From NCBI GenBank assembly GCA_037176705.1, contig CM073886.1:186001-250000 (forward strand): a DNA stretch of 64,000 bases. Reading direction: 5' to 3'. This DNA comes from Molossus alvarezi. Its lineage: Eukaryota > Chordata > Mammalia > Chiroptera > Molossidae. The position numbers and the translations under genes were made by a program. The notes under the pieces were generated by a model. The model was not told where the DNA came from, made no database searches, and worked only from the letters and a program-made list of their open reading frames with translations. Below, one piece after another: positions 50,301 to 62,100 of the stretch; position 1 is the stretch's first letter; each line of letters begins with the position of its first letter.

Positions 50301-52275
50301 TCTCCACTGTTCTGTGCTCCTTTTTCAGACCCATGGTCTCCCTTGCTCTTTGCTCTTCTCTCAGACCCATGGTCTCCCCTGCTCGGTCCTCCTCTCTCAG
50401 ACCCATGGTCTCTCTTCTCTGTGCTCCTATCTCAGACCCATGGTCTCCCCTATCTGTGCTCCTCTCTCAGTCCCATGGTCTCCCCTGCTGTGTGCTCCTC
50501 TCTGAGACCCATAGACTCCTCTTCTCTGTGCCCCTCTCAGACCCATGGTCTCCCCAGCTCTGTGCTCCTCTCTCAGACCCATGGTCTCCCCTCTTCTGTG
50601 CTCCTCTCAGACCCATGGTCTCTCCTGCTCTTTCCACCTCTCTCAGACACTTGGTCTCCTCTTCTCTGGGCTCCTCTCTCAGTACATGGTCTCCCCTGCT
50701 CTGTGCTCCTTTCTCAGACCCATGGTCTCCCCTGCTCTGTGCTCCTCTCTCAGACCCATGGTCCCCTCTTCTCTGTGATCTACTCTGAGACCCATGGTCT
50801 CCACTGCTGTGAGCTCCACTCTCAGACCCATGGTCTCCCCTGCTCTGTGCTCCTCTCTCAGAGCCATGGTCTCCTCTTCTCTGGGTTCCTCTCTCAGACC
50901 CATGGTATCCCCTTCCATGTGCTCCTCTCTCAGACCCATGGTCTCCCGTAGTCTATGCTCCTCTCTCAGTCCCATCGCCTCATCTTCTCTGTGCTCCTCT
51001 CTCAGAAACAAGGTCTCCCCTCTTCTGTGCTCCTCTCAGACCCATGGTCTCCACTGCTCTTTGCTCTTCTATCGGACCCATGGTCTCCCCTGCTCGGTGC
51101 TCCTCCCCAAGAGCCCTTGTCTCTCTTCTCTGTGCTCCTCTCTCAGACCCATGGTCTCCCCTGCTCTGTACTCCTCTCTCAGACCCATGATCTTCCCTGC
51201 TCTGTGCTACTCTCTCAGACCCATGGTCTCCCCTGCTCGGTGCTCCTCACTCAGACCCATGGTCTACCCTACTCTGTGCTCCTCTCTGAGACCCATAGAA
51301 TACTCTTCTCTGTGCCCTTGTCAGAACCATGGTGTCCCAGCTCTGTGCTCCTCTCTCAGACCCATGGTCTCCCCTGCTCTGTGCCCACCTCTCAGACCCA
51401 TGGTCTCTCTTCTCTGTGCTCCTCTCTCAGACACATGGTCTCCCCAGTTCAGTGCTCCTCTCTCAGACACATGGTCTCCTCTTCTCTGTGCTCCTCTCTC
51501 AGCCTTATGGTCTCCCCTGCTCTGTGCTCCTCTCTCAGACCCATGGTCTCCCCTCTTCTGTGCTCCTCTCTCAGACACATGATCTCCTCTTCTCTGTGCT
51601 CCATTCAGACCCATGGTGTCCACTGCTCTGTGCTCCTCTCTCAGACCCATGGTCTCCCCTCTTCTGTGCTCCTTCAGACCCATGGTCTCCCATGCTCTTT
51701 GCACCTCTCTCAGACCCCTGGTCTCCTCTTTTCTGTGCTCCTTCTCAAACCCATGGTCTCCCCTACTCTTTGCTCCTCTCTGAGACCCATAGACTCCTCT
51801 TCTCTGTGCCCCTCTCAGACCCATGGTCTCCCCAGCTCTGTGCTCCTCTCTCAGACCCATGGTCTCCCCTGCTCTGTGCTCCTCTCTCAGAACCATGGTC
51901 TCTCTTCTCTGTGCTCCTCTCTCAGACCCATGGTGTCCCCTGCTCTTTGCTCCTCTCTCAGACCCATGGTCTCTACTGCTCTTTGCTCCTGTCTCAGACC
52001 CATGGTCTTCCCTGCTCGGTGCTCCTCTCTCAGACCCATGGTCTCCCCTACTCGGTGCTCCTCTCTGAGACCCATAGAATACTCTTCTCTGTGCCCCTCT
52101 CAGAACTATGGTGTCCCAGCTTTGTGCTCCTCTCTCAGACCCATGGTCTCTCTTCTCTGTGCTCCTCTCTCAGACACATGGTCTCCCCAGTTCTGTGCTC
52201 CTCTCAGACACATGGTCTCCTCTTCTTGTGCCCCTCTCTCAGCCTTATGGTCTCCCCTGCTCTGTGCTCCTCTCT
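47387..52275. repeat. Higher-order block D, copy 2 (4,889 bp)
   Basis: This matches copy 3 at a constant 4,889 bp over most of its length. Relative to copy 1 it carries the 108-bp module at 50,753-50,860, and its right end is rearranged. After about 51,540 it runs into CTCCATTCAG/GGTGTCCACTGC monomers and a partial D-like stretch before the next anchor. Confidence 0.87.
50753..50860. repeat. 108-bp three-monomer module shared with block C/E
   Basis: The module contains GGTCCCCTCTTCTCTGTG, ATCTACTCTGAGACCC and GCTGTGAGCTCCACTCTCA. It is present in D copies 2, 3 and 4 (50,753-50,860; 55,642-55,749; 62,477-62,584) and absent from D copy 1 near 46,240. A nearly identical series occurs in the C/E blocks near 18,270, 23,645, 31,690 and 34,070. 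It may have been transferred between families or lost from D copy 1. Confidence 0.82.
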
Positions 52276-55200
52276 CAGTCCCATGGTCTCCCCTGCTGTG
52301 TGCTCTTCTCTGAGACCCATAGACTCCTCTTCTCTGTGCCCCTCTCAGACCCATGGTCTCCCCAGCTCTGTGCTCCTCTCTCAGACCCATGGTCTCTATT
52401 CTCTGCTCCTCTCTCAGACCCATGGTCTCTCTACTCTGTGCTCCTCTCCCAGACCCATGGTCTCCCCTGCTCTGTGCTCCTCTCTCAGACCCTTGGACTC
52501 CCCTGCTCTGTGCTCCTCTCTGAGACCCATAGACTCCTCTTCTCTGTGCCCCTCTCAGACCCATGGTCTCCCCAGCTCTGTGCTCCTCTCTCAGACCCAT
52601 GGTCTCCCCTGCTCTGTGCTCCTCTCTGAGACCCATAGACTCCTCTTCTCTGTGCCCCTCTCAGACCCATGGTCTTCCCTGCTCTTTGCTCCTCTGTCAG
52701 ACCATGGTCTCCCATGCACTTTGCTCTTCTCTCAGACCCATGGCCGCCCCTACTCTGTGCTCCTCTCTCACACCCATGATCTCCTCTTCTCTGTGCTCCA
52801 TTCAGACCCATGGTCTCCACTGCTCTGTGCTCCTCTCTCAGACCCATGGTCTCCCCTCTTCTGTGCTCCTCTCAGACCCATGGTCTCCGATGCTCTTTGC
52901 ACCTCTCTCAGACCCCTGGTCTCCTCTTTTCTGTGCTCCTTCTCAAACCCATGGTCTCCCCTACTCTTTGCTCCTCTCTGAGACCCATAGACTCCTCTTC
53001 TCTGTGCCCCTCTCAGACCCATGGTCTCCCCAGCTCTGTGCTCCTCTCTCAGACCCATGGTCTCCCCTGCTCTGTGCTCCTCTCTCAGAATCATGGTCTC
53101 TCTTCTCTGTGCTCCTCTCTCAGACCCATGGTGTCCCCTGCTCTTTGCTCCTCTCTCAGACCCATGGTCTCTACTGCTCTTTGCTCCTCTCTCAGACCCA
53201 TGGTCTTCCCTGCTCGGTGCTCCTCTCTCAGACCCATGGTCTCCCCTACTCGGTGCTCCTCTCTGAGACCCATAGAATACTCTTCTCTGTGCCCCTCTCA
53301 GAACTATGGTGTCCCAGCTTTGTGCTCCTCTCTCAGACCCATGGTCTCCCCTGCTCTGTGCCCCTCTCTCAGACCCATGGTCTCTCTTCTCTGTGCTCCT
53401 CTCTCAGACACATGGTCTCCCCAGTTCTGTGCTCCTCTCAGACACATGGTCTCCTCTTCTTGTGCCCCTCTCTCAGCCTTATGGTCTCCCCTGCTCTGTG
53501 CTCCTCTCTCAGACCCATGGTCTCTCTTCTCTGTGCTCGTCTCTCAGACCCATGGTCTCCCCGGCTCTTTGCTCCTCTCTCAGACCCATGGTCTCCCTTG
53601 CTCTTTGCTCTTCTCTCAGACGCATTGTCTCCCCTGCTCAGTGTTCCACTCTCAGACCCATGGTCTCTCTTCTGTGTGCTCCTCTCTCAGACCCATAATC
53701 TCCCCTGCTCTGTGCTCCTCTCTCAGACCCTTGGACTACCCTGCTCTGTGCTCCTCTCTGAGACCCATAGACTCCTCTTATCTGTGCCCCTCTCAGACCC
53801 ATGGTCTCCCCAGCTCTGTGCTCCTCTCTCAGACCCATGGTCTCCCCTGCTCTGTGCTCCTCTCTGAGACCCATAGACTCCTCTTCTCTGTGCCCTTCTC
53901 AGACCCATGGTCTCCCTTGCTCTTTGCTCCTCTGTCAGACCCATGGTCTCCCCTGCACTTTGCTATTCTCTCAGACCCATGGGCTCCCCTACTCTGTGCT
54001 CCTCTCTCACACCCATGATCTCCTCTTCTCTGTGCTCCATTCAGACCCATGGTCTCCACTGCTCTGTGCTCCTCTCTCAGACCCATGGTCTCCCCTCTTC
54101 TGTGTTCCTCTCAGACCCATGGTCTCCCATGTTCTTTGCACCTCTCTCAGTCCCTTGGTCTCCTCTTCTCTGTGCACCTCTCTCAGCCCATGGTCTCCCC
54201 TACTCTTTGCTCCTCTCTGAGACACATAGACTCGCCTTCTCTGTGCCCCTCTCAGACCCATTGTCTCCCCAGCTCTGTGCTCCTCTCTCAGACCCATGGT
54301 CTCCCCTTCACTGTGCACCTCTCTCAGACCCATGGTCTCTCTTCTCTGTGCTCCTCTCTCGTACCCATGGTCTCCCCAACTCTGTGCTCCTCTCTCAGAC
54401 CCATGGTCTCCTCTTCTCTGTGCTCCTCTCTCAGAGTTATGGTCTCCCCTGCTCTGTGCTCCTCTCTCAGACCCATGGTCTCCCCTGCTCTTTGCTCTTC
54501 TCTCAGACCCATGGACTCCCCTGCTCGGTGCTCCTCTCTCAGACCCATGGTCTCTCTACTCTGCTCCTCTCTTAGACCCATGATCTCCTCTTCTCTGTGC
54601 TCGTCTCTCAGCCTTATGGTCTCCCCTGCTCTGTGCTCCTCTCTCAGACCCATGGTCTCTCCTTCACTGTGCACCTCTCTCAGACCCATGGACTCTCCTC
54701 TCTGTGCTCCTCTCTCGTACCCATGGTCTCCCAAACTCTGTGCTCCTCTCTCAGACCCATGGTCTCCTCTTCTCTGTGCTCCTCTCTCAGACTTATGGTC
54801 TCCCCTGCTCTGTGCTCCTCTCTCAGAAACATGGTCTCCCCTGCTCTGTGCTCCTCTCTGAGAACCATGGTCTCCCCTGCTCTGTGTTCCTCTCTTAGAT
54901 CCATAGACACCTCTTCTGTGTTCCCCTCTCAGACCCATGGTCTTCCCAGCTCTGTGCTCCTCTCTCAGACCCATGGTCTCCCCTCTTCTGTGCTCCTCTC
55001 AGACCCATGGTCTCCACTGCTCTTTGCTCTTCTATCTGACCCATGGTCTCCCCTGCTCGGTGCTCCTCCCCCAGACCCATTGTCTCTCTTCTCTGTGCTC
55101 CTCTCTCAGACCCATGGTCTCCCCTGCTCTGTACTCCTCTCTCAGACCCATGGTCTTCCCCGCTCTGTGCTTCTCTCTCAGACCCATCGTCTCCACTGTT

Positions 55201-58200
55201 CTGTGCTCCTTTTTCAGACCCATGGTCTCCCTTGCTCTTTGCTCTTCTCTCAGACCCATGGTCTCCCCTGCTCGGTCCTCCTCTCTCAGACCCATGGTCT
55301 CTCTTCTCTGTGCTCCTATCTCAGACCCATGGTCTCCCCTATCTGTGCTCCTCTCTCAGTCCCATGGTCTCCCCTGCTGTGTGCTCCTCTCTGAGACCCA
55401 TAGACTCCTCTTCTCTGTGCCCCTCTCAGACCCATGGTCTCCCCAGCTCTGTGCTCCTCTCTCAGACCCATGGTCTCCCCTCTTCTGTGCTCCTCTCAGA
55501 CCCATGGTCTCTCCTGCTCTTTCCACCTCTCTCAGACACTTGGTCTCCTCTTCTCTGGGCTCCTCTCTCAGTACATGGTCTCCCCTGCTCTGTGCTCCTT
55601 TCTCAGACCCATGGTCTCCCCTGCTCTGTGCTCCTCTCTCAGACCCATGGTCCCCTCTTCTCTGTGATCTACTCTGAGACCCATGGTCTCCACTGCTGTG
55701 AGCTCCACTCTCAGACCCATGGTCTCCCCTGCTCTGTGCTCCTCTCTCAGAGCCATGGTCTCCTATTCTCTGGGTTCCTCTCTCAGACCCATGGTATCCC
55801 CTTCCATGTGCTCCTCTCTCAGACCCATGGTCTCCCGTAGTCTATGCTCCTCTCTCAGTCCCATCGCCTCATCTTCTCTGTGCTCCTCTCTCAGACCCAT
55901 GGTCTCCCCTCTTCTGTGCTCCTCTCAGACCCATGGTCTCCACTGCTCTTTGCTCTTCTATCGGACCCATGGTCTCCCCTGCTCGGTGCTCCTCCCCAAG
56001 AGCCATTGTCTCTCTTCTCTGTGCTCCTCTCTCAGACCCATGGTCTCCCCTGCTCTGTACTCCTCTCTCAGACCCATGATCTTCCCTGCTCTGTGCTACT
56101 CTCTCAGACCCATGGTCTCCCCTGCTCGGTGCTCCTCACTCAGACCCATGGTCTACCCTACTCTGTGCTCCTCTCTGAGACCCATAGAATACTCTTCTCT
56201 GTGCCCTTGTCAGAACCATGGTGTCCCAGCTCTGTGCTCCTCTCTCAGACCCATGGTCTCCCCTGCTCTGTGCCCACCTCTCAGACCCATGGTCTCTCTT
56301 CTCTGTGCTCCTCTCTCAGACACATGGTCTCCCCAGTTCAGTGCTCCTCTCTCAGACACATGGTCTCCTCTTCTCTGTGCTCCTCTCTCAGCCTTATGGT
56401 CTCCCCTGCTCTGTGCTCCTCTCTCAGACCCATGGTCTCTTTTCTCTGTGCTCCTCTCTCAGACCCATTGTCTCCCCGGCTTTATGCTCCTCTCTGAGAC
56501 CCATGGTCTCCTCTGCTCTTTGCTCTTCTCTCAGACCCATGGTCTCACCTGCTCGGTGCTCCTCCCCAAGAGCCATTGTCTCTCTTCTCTGTGCTCCTCT
56601 CTCAGACCCATGGTCTCCCCTGCTCTGTACTCCTCTCTCAGACCCATGGTCTCCCCTGCTCTGTGCTCCTCTCTCAGACCCTTGGACTCCCCTGCTCTGT
56701 GATCCTCTCTGAGACCCATAGACTCCTCTTCTCTGTGCCCCTCTCAGACCCATAGTCTCCCCAGCTCTGTGCTCCTCTCTCAGACCCATGGTCTCCCGTG
56801 CTCTGTGCTCCTCTCTCAGAACCATGGTCTCCCCTCTTCTGTGCCCCTCTCTCAGACCCATGGTCTCTCTTCTCTGTGCTCCTCTCTCAGACACATGGTC
56901 TCCCCATTTCTGTGCACCTCTCTCAGACCCATGGTCTCCCCTGCTCTGTGCTCCTCTCTGAGACCCATAGACTCCTCTTCTCTGTGCCCCTCTCAGACCC
57001 ATGGTCTCCCCTGCTCTTTGCTCCTCTGTCTGACCCATGGTCTCCCATGCACTTTGCTCTTCTCTCAGACCCATGGCCTCCCCTACTCTGTGCTCCTCTC
57101 TCTCACCCATGATCTCCTCTTCTCTGTGCTCCATTCAGACCCATGGTGTCCACTGCTCTGTGCTCCTCTCTCAGACCCATGGTCTCCCCTCTTCTGTGCT
57201 CCTTCAGACCCATGGTCTCCCATGCTCTTTGCACCTCTCTCAGACCCCTGGTCTCCTCTTTTCTGTGCTCCTTCTCAAACCCATGGTCTCCCCTACTCTT
57301 TGCTCCTCTCTGAGACCCATAGACTCCTCTTCTCTGTGCCCCTCTCAGACCCATGGTCTCCCCAGCTCTGTGCTCCTCTCTCAGACCCATGGTCTCCCCT
57401 GCTCTGTGCTCCTCTCTCAGAACCATGGTCTCTCTTCTCTGTGCTCCTCTCTCAGACCCATGGTGTCCCCTGCTCTTTGCTCCTCTCTCAGACCCATGGT
57501 CTCTCTTCTCTGTGCTCCTCTCTCAGACACATGGTCTCCCCAGTTCTGTGCTCCTCTCAGACACATGGTCTCCTCTTCTTGGGCCCCTCTCTCAGCCTTA
57601 TGGTCTCCCCTGCTCTGTGCTCCTCTCTCAGACCCATGGTCTCCCCTGCTCTGTGCTCCTCTCTCAGGCCCATGGTCTCCCCTGCTCGGTGCTCCTCTCT
57701 CAGACCCATGGTCTCTCTTCTCTGTGCTCCTCTCTCAGACCCATGGTCTCTCTTCTCTGTGCTCCTCTCTCAGTCCCATGGTCTCCCCTGCTGTGTGCTC
57801 TTCTCTGAGACCCATAGACTCCTCTTCTCTGTGCCCCTCTCAGACCCATGGTCTCCCCAGCTCTGTGCTCCTCTCTCAGACCCATGGTCTCTCTTCTCAG
57901 CTCCTCTCTCAGACCCATGGTCTCTCTACTCTGTGCTCCTCTCCCAGACCCATGGTCTCCCCTGCTCTGTGCTCCTCTCTCAGACCCTTGGACTCCCCTG
58001 CTCTGTGCTCCTCTCTGAGACCCATAGACTCCTCTTCTCTGTGCCCCTCTCAGACCCATGGTCTCCCCAGCTCTGTGCTCCTCTCTCAGACCCATGGTCT
58101 CCCCTGCTCTGTGCTCCTCTCTGAGACCCATAGACTCCTCTTCTCTGTGCCCCTCTCAGACCCATGGTCTTCCCTGCTCTTTGCTCCTCTGTCAGACCAT

Positions 58201-59146
58201 GGTCTCCCATGCACTTTGCTCTTCTCTCAGACCCATGGCCTCCCCTACTCTGTGCTCCTCTCTCACACCCATGATCTCCTCTTCTCTGTGCTCCATTCAG
58301 ACCCATGGTCTCCACTGCTCTGTGCTCCTCTCTCAGACCCATGGTCTCCCCTCTTCTGTGCTCCTCTCAGACCCATGGTCTCCGATGCTCTTTGCACCTC
58401 TCTCAGACCCCTGGTCTCCTCTTTTCTGTGCTCCTTCTCAAACCCATGGTCTCCCCTACTCTTGCTCCTCTCTGAGACCCATAGACTCCTCTTCTCTGTG
58501 CCCCTCTCAGACCCATGGTCTCCCCAGCTCTGTGCTCCTCTCTCAGACCCATGGTCTCCCCTGCTCTGTGCTCCTCTCTCAGAACCATGGTCTCTCTTCT
58601 CTGTGCTCCTCTCTCAGACCCATGGTGTCCCCTGCTCTTTGCTCCTCTCTCAGACCCATGGTCTCTACTGCTCTTTGCTCCTCTCTCAGACCCATGGTCT
58701 TCCCTGCTCGGTGCTCCTCTCTCAGACCCATGGTCTCCCCTACTCGGTGCTCCTCTCTGAGACCCATAGAATACTCTTCTCTGTGCCCCTCTCAGAACTA
58801 TGGTGTCCCAGCTTTGTGCTCCTCTCTCAGACCCATGGTCTCCCCTGCTCTGTGCCCCTCTCTCAGACCCATGGTCTCTCTTCTCTGTGCTCCTCTCTCA
58901 GACACATGGTCTCCCCAGTTCTGTGCTCCTCTCAGACACATGGTCTCCTCTTCTTGTGCCCCTCTCTCAGCCTTATGATCTCCCCTGCTCTGTGCTCCTC
59001 TCTCAGACCCATGGTCTCCCCTGCTCTGTGCTCCTCTCTCAGGCCCATGGTCTCCCCTGCTCGGTGCTCCTCTCTCAGACCCATGGTCTCTCTTCTCTGT
59101 GCTCTTCTCTCAGACCCATGGTCTCCCCTGCTCTGTGCTCCTCTCT
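52276..59146. repeat. Higher-order block D, copy 3 (6,871 bp, enlarged)
   Basis: This is the longest D copy. The left about 4.4 kb follow copy 2. The right part adds about 56,530-57,770, which includes the ACATGGTCTCCCCATTTC monomer, and then a further 1,376-bp D-type unit from the partial anchor at 57,771. The unit therefore looks like a full D copy with a truncated D copy attached. Confidence 0.85.
57771..59146. repeat. 1,376-bp partial D unit within D copy 3
   Basis: The anchor CAGTCCCATGG at 57,771 recurs at 59,147, giving a 1,376-bp unit. It is comparable to the 1,270/1,377-bp pair at 41,436-44,082. One T is missing near 58,460 (CTACTCTTGCTCC instead of CTACTCTTTGCTCC), a private single-base deletion. 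Confidence 0.84.
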
Positions 59147-62100
59147 CAGTCCCATGGTCTCCCCTGCTGTGTGCTCTTCTCTGAGACCCATAGACTCCTC
59201 TTCTCTGTGCCCCTCTCAGACCCATGGTCTCCCCAGCTCTGTGCTCCTCTCTCAGACCCATGGTCTCTCTTCTCTGCTCCTCTCTCAGACCCATGGTCTC
59301 TCTACTCTGTGCTCCTCTCCCAGACCCATGGTCTCCCCTGCTCTGTGCTCCTCTCTCAGACCCTTGGACTCCCCTGCTCTGTGCTCCTCTCTGAGACCCA
59401 TAGACTCCTCTTCTCTGTGCCCCTCTCAGACCCATGGTCTCCCCAGCTCTGTGCTCCTCTCTCAGACCCATGGTCTCCCCTGCTCTGTGCTCCTCTCTGA
59501 GACCCATAGACTCCTCTTCTCTGTGCCCCTCTCAGACCCATGGTCTTCCCTGCTCTTTGCTCCTCTGTCAGACCATGGTCTCCCATGCACTTTGCTCTTC
59601 TCTCAGACCCATGGCCTCCCCTACTCTGTGCTCCTCTCTCACACCCATGATCTCCTCTTCTCTGTGCTCCATTCAGACCCATGGTCTCCACTGCACTGTG
59701 CTCCTCTCTCAGACCCATGGTCTCCCCTCTTCTGTGCTCCTCTCAGACCCATGGTCTCCGATGCTCTTTGCACCTCTCTCAGACCCCTGGTCTCCTCTTT
59801 TCTGTGCTCCTTCTCAAACCCATGGTCTCCCCTACTCTTTGCTCCTCTCTGAGACCCATAGACTCCTCTTCTCTGTGCCCCTCTCAGACCCATGGTCTCC
59901 CCAGCTCTGTGCTCCTCTCTCAGACCCATGGTCTCCCCTGCTCTGTGCTCCTCTCTCAGAACCATGGTCTCTCTTCTCTGTGCTCCTCTCTCAGACCCAT
60001 GGTGTCCCCTGCTCTTTGCTCCTCTCTCAGACCCATGGTCTCTACTGCTCTTTGCTCCTCTCTCAGACCCATGGTCTTCCCTGCTCGGTGCTCCTCTCTC
60101 AGACCCATGGTCTCCCCTACTTGGTGCTCCTCTCTGAGACCCATAGAATACTCTTCTCTGTGCCCCTCTCAGAACTATGGTGTCCCAGCTTTGTGCTCCT
60201 CTCTCAGACCCATGGTCTCCCCTGCTCTGTGCCCCTCTCTCAGACCCATGGTCTCTCTTCTCTGTGCTCCTCTCTCAGACACATGGTCTCCCCAGTTCTG
60301 TGCTCCTCTCAGACACATGGTCTCCTCTTCTTGTGCCCCTCTCTCAGCCTTATGGTCTCCCCTGCTCTGTGCTCCTCTCTCAGACCCATGGTCTCTCTTC
60401 TCCGTGCTCGTCTCTCAGACCCATGGTCTCCCTTGCTCTTTGCTCTTCTCTCAGACGCATTGTCTCCCCTGCTCAGTGTTCCACTCTCAGACCCATGGTC
60501 TCTCTTCTGTGTGCTCCTCTCTCAGACCCATAATCTCCCCTGCTCTGTGCTCCTCTCTCAGACCCTTGGTCTACCCTGCTCTGTGCTCCTCTCTGAGACC
60601 CATAGACTCCTCTTATCTGTGCCCCTCTCAGACCCATGGTCTCCCCAGCTCTGTGCTCCTCTCTCAGACCCATGGTCTCCCCTGCTCTGTGCTCCTCTCT
60701 GAGACCCATAGACTCCTCTTCTCTGTGCCCTTCTCAGACCCATGGTCTCCCTTGCTCTTTGCTCCTCTGTCAGACCCATGGTCTCCCCTGCACTTTGCTA
60801 TTCTCTCAGACCCATGGGCTCCCCTACTCTGTGCTCCTCTCTCACACCCATGATCTCCTCTTCTCTGTGCTCCATTCAGACCCATGGTCTCCACTGCTCT
60901 GTGCTCCTCTCTCAGACCCATGGTCTCCCCTCTTCTGTGTTCCTCTCAGACCCATGGTCTCCCATGTTCTTTGCACCTCTCTCAGTCCCTTGGTCTCCTC
61001 TTCTCTGTGCACCTCTCTCAGCCCATGGTCTCCCCTACTCTTTGCTCCTCTCTGAGACACATAGACTCGCCTTCTCTGTGCCCCTCTCAAACCCATTGTC
61101 TCCCCAGCTCTGTGCTCCTCTCTCAGACCCATGGTCTCCCCTTCACTGTGCACCTCTCTCAGACCCATGGTCTCTCTTCTCTGTGCTCCTCTCTCGTACC
61201 CATGGTCTCCCCAACTCTGTGCTCCTCTCTCAGACCCATGGTCTCCTCTTCTCTGTGCTCCTCTCTCAGAGTTATGGTCTCCCCTGCTCTGTGCTCCTCT
61301 CTCAGACCCATGGTCTCCCCTGCTCTTTGCTCTTCTCTCAGACCCATGGACTCCCCTGCTCGGTGCTCCTCTCTCAGACCCATGGTCTCTCTACTCTGCT
61401 CCTCTCTTAGACCCATGATCTCCTCTTCTCTGTGCTCGTCTCTCAGCCTTATGGTCTCCCCTGCTCTGTGCTCCTCTCTCAGACCCATGGTCTCTCCTTC
61501 ACTGTGCACCTCTCTCAGACCCATGGACTCTCCTCTCTGTGCTCCTCTCTCGTACCCATGGTCTCCCAAACTCTGTGCTCCTCTCTCAGACCCATGGTCT
61601 CCTCTTCTCTGTGCTCCTCTCTCAGACTTATGGTCTCCCCTGCTCTGTGCTCCTCTCTCAGAAACATGGTCTCCCCTGCTCTGTGCTCCTCTCTGAGAAC
61701 CATGGTCTCCCCTACTCTGTGCTCCTCTCTTAGATCCATAGACACCTCTTCTGTGTTCCCCTCTCAGACCCATGGTCTTCCCAGCTCTGTGCTCCTCTCT
61801 CAGACCCATGGTCTCCCCTCTTCTGTGCTCCTCTCAGACCCATGGTCTCCACTGCTCTTTGCTCTTCTATCTGACCCATGGTCTCCCCTGCTCGGTGCTC
61901 CTCCCCCAGACCCATTGTCTCTCTTCTCTGTGCTGCTCTCTCAGACCCATGGTCTCCCCTGCTCTGTACTCCTCTCTCAGACCCATGGTCTTCCCCGCTC
62001 TGTGCTTCTCTCTCAGACCCATCGTCTCCACTGTTCTGTGCTCCTTTTTCAGACCCATGGTCTCCCTTGCTCTTTGCTCTTCTCTCAGACCCATGGTCTC

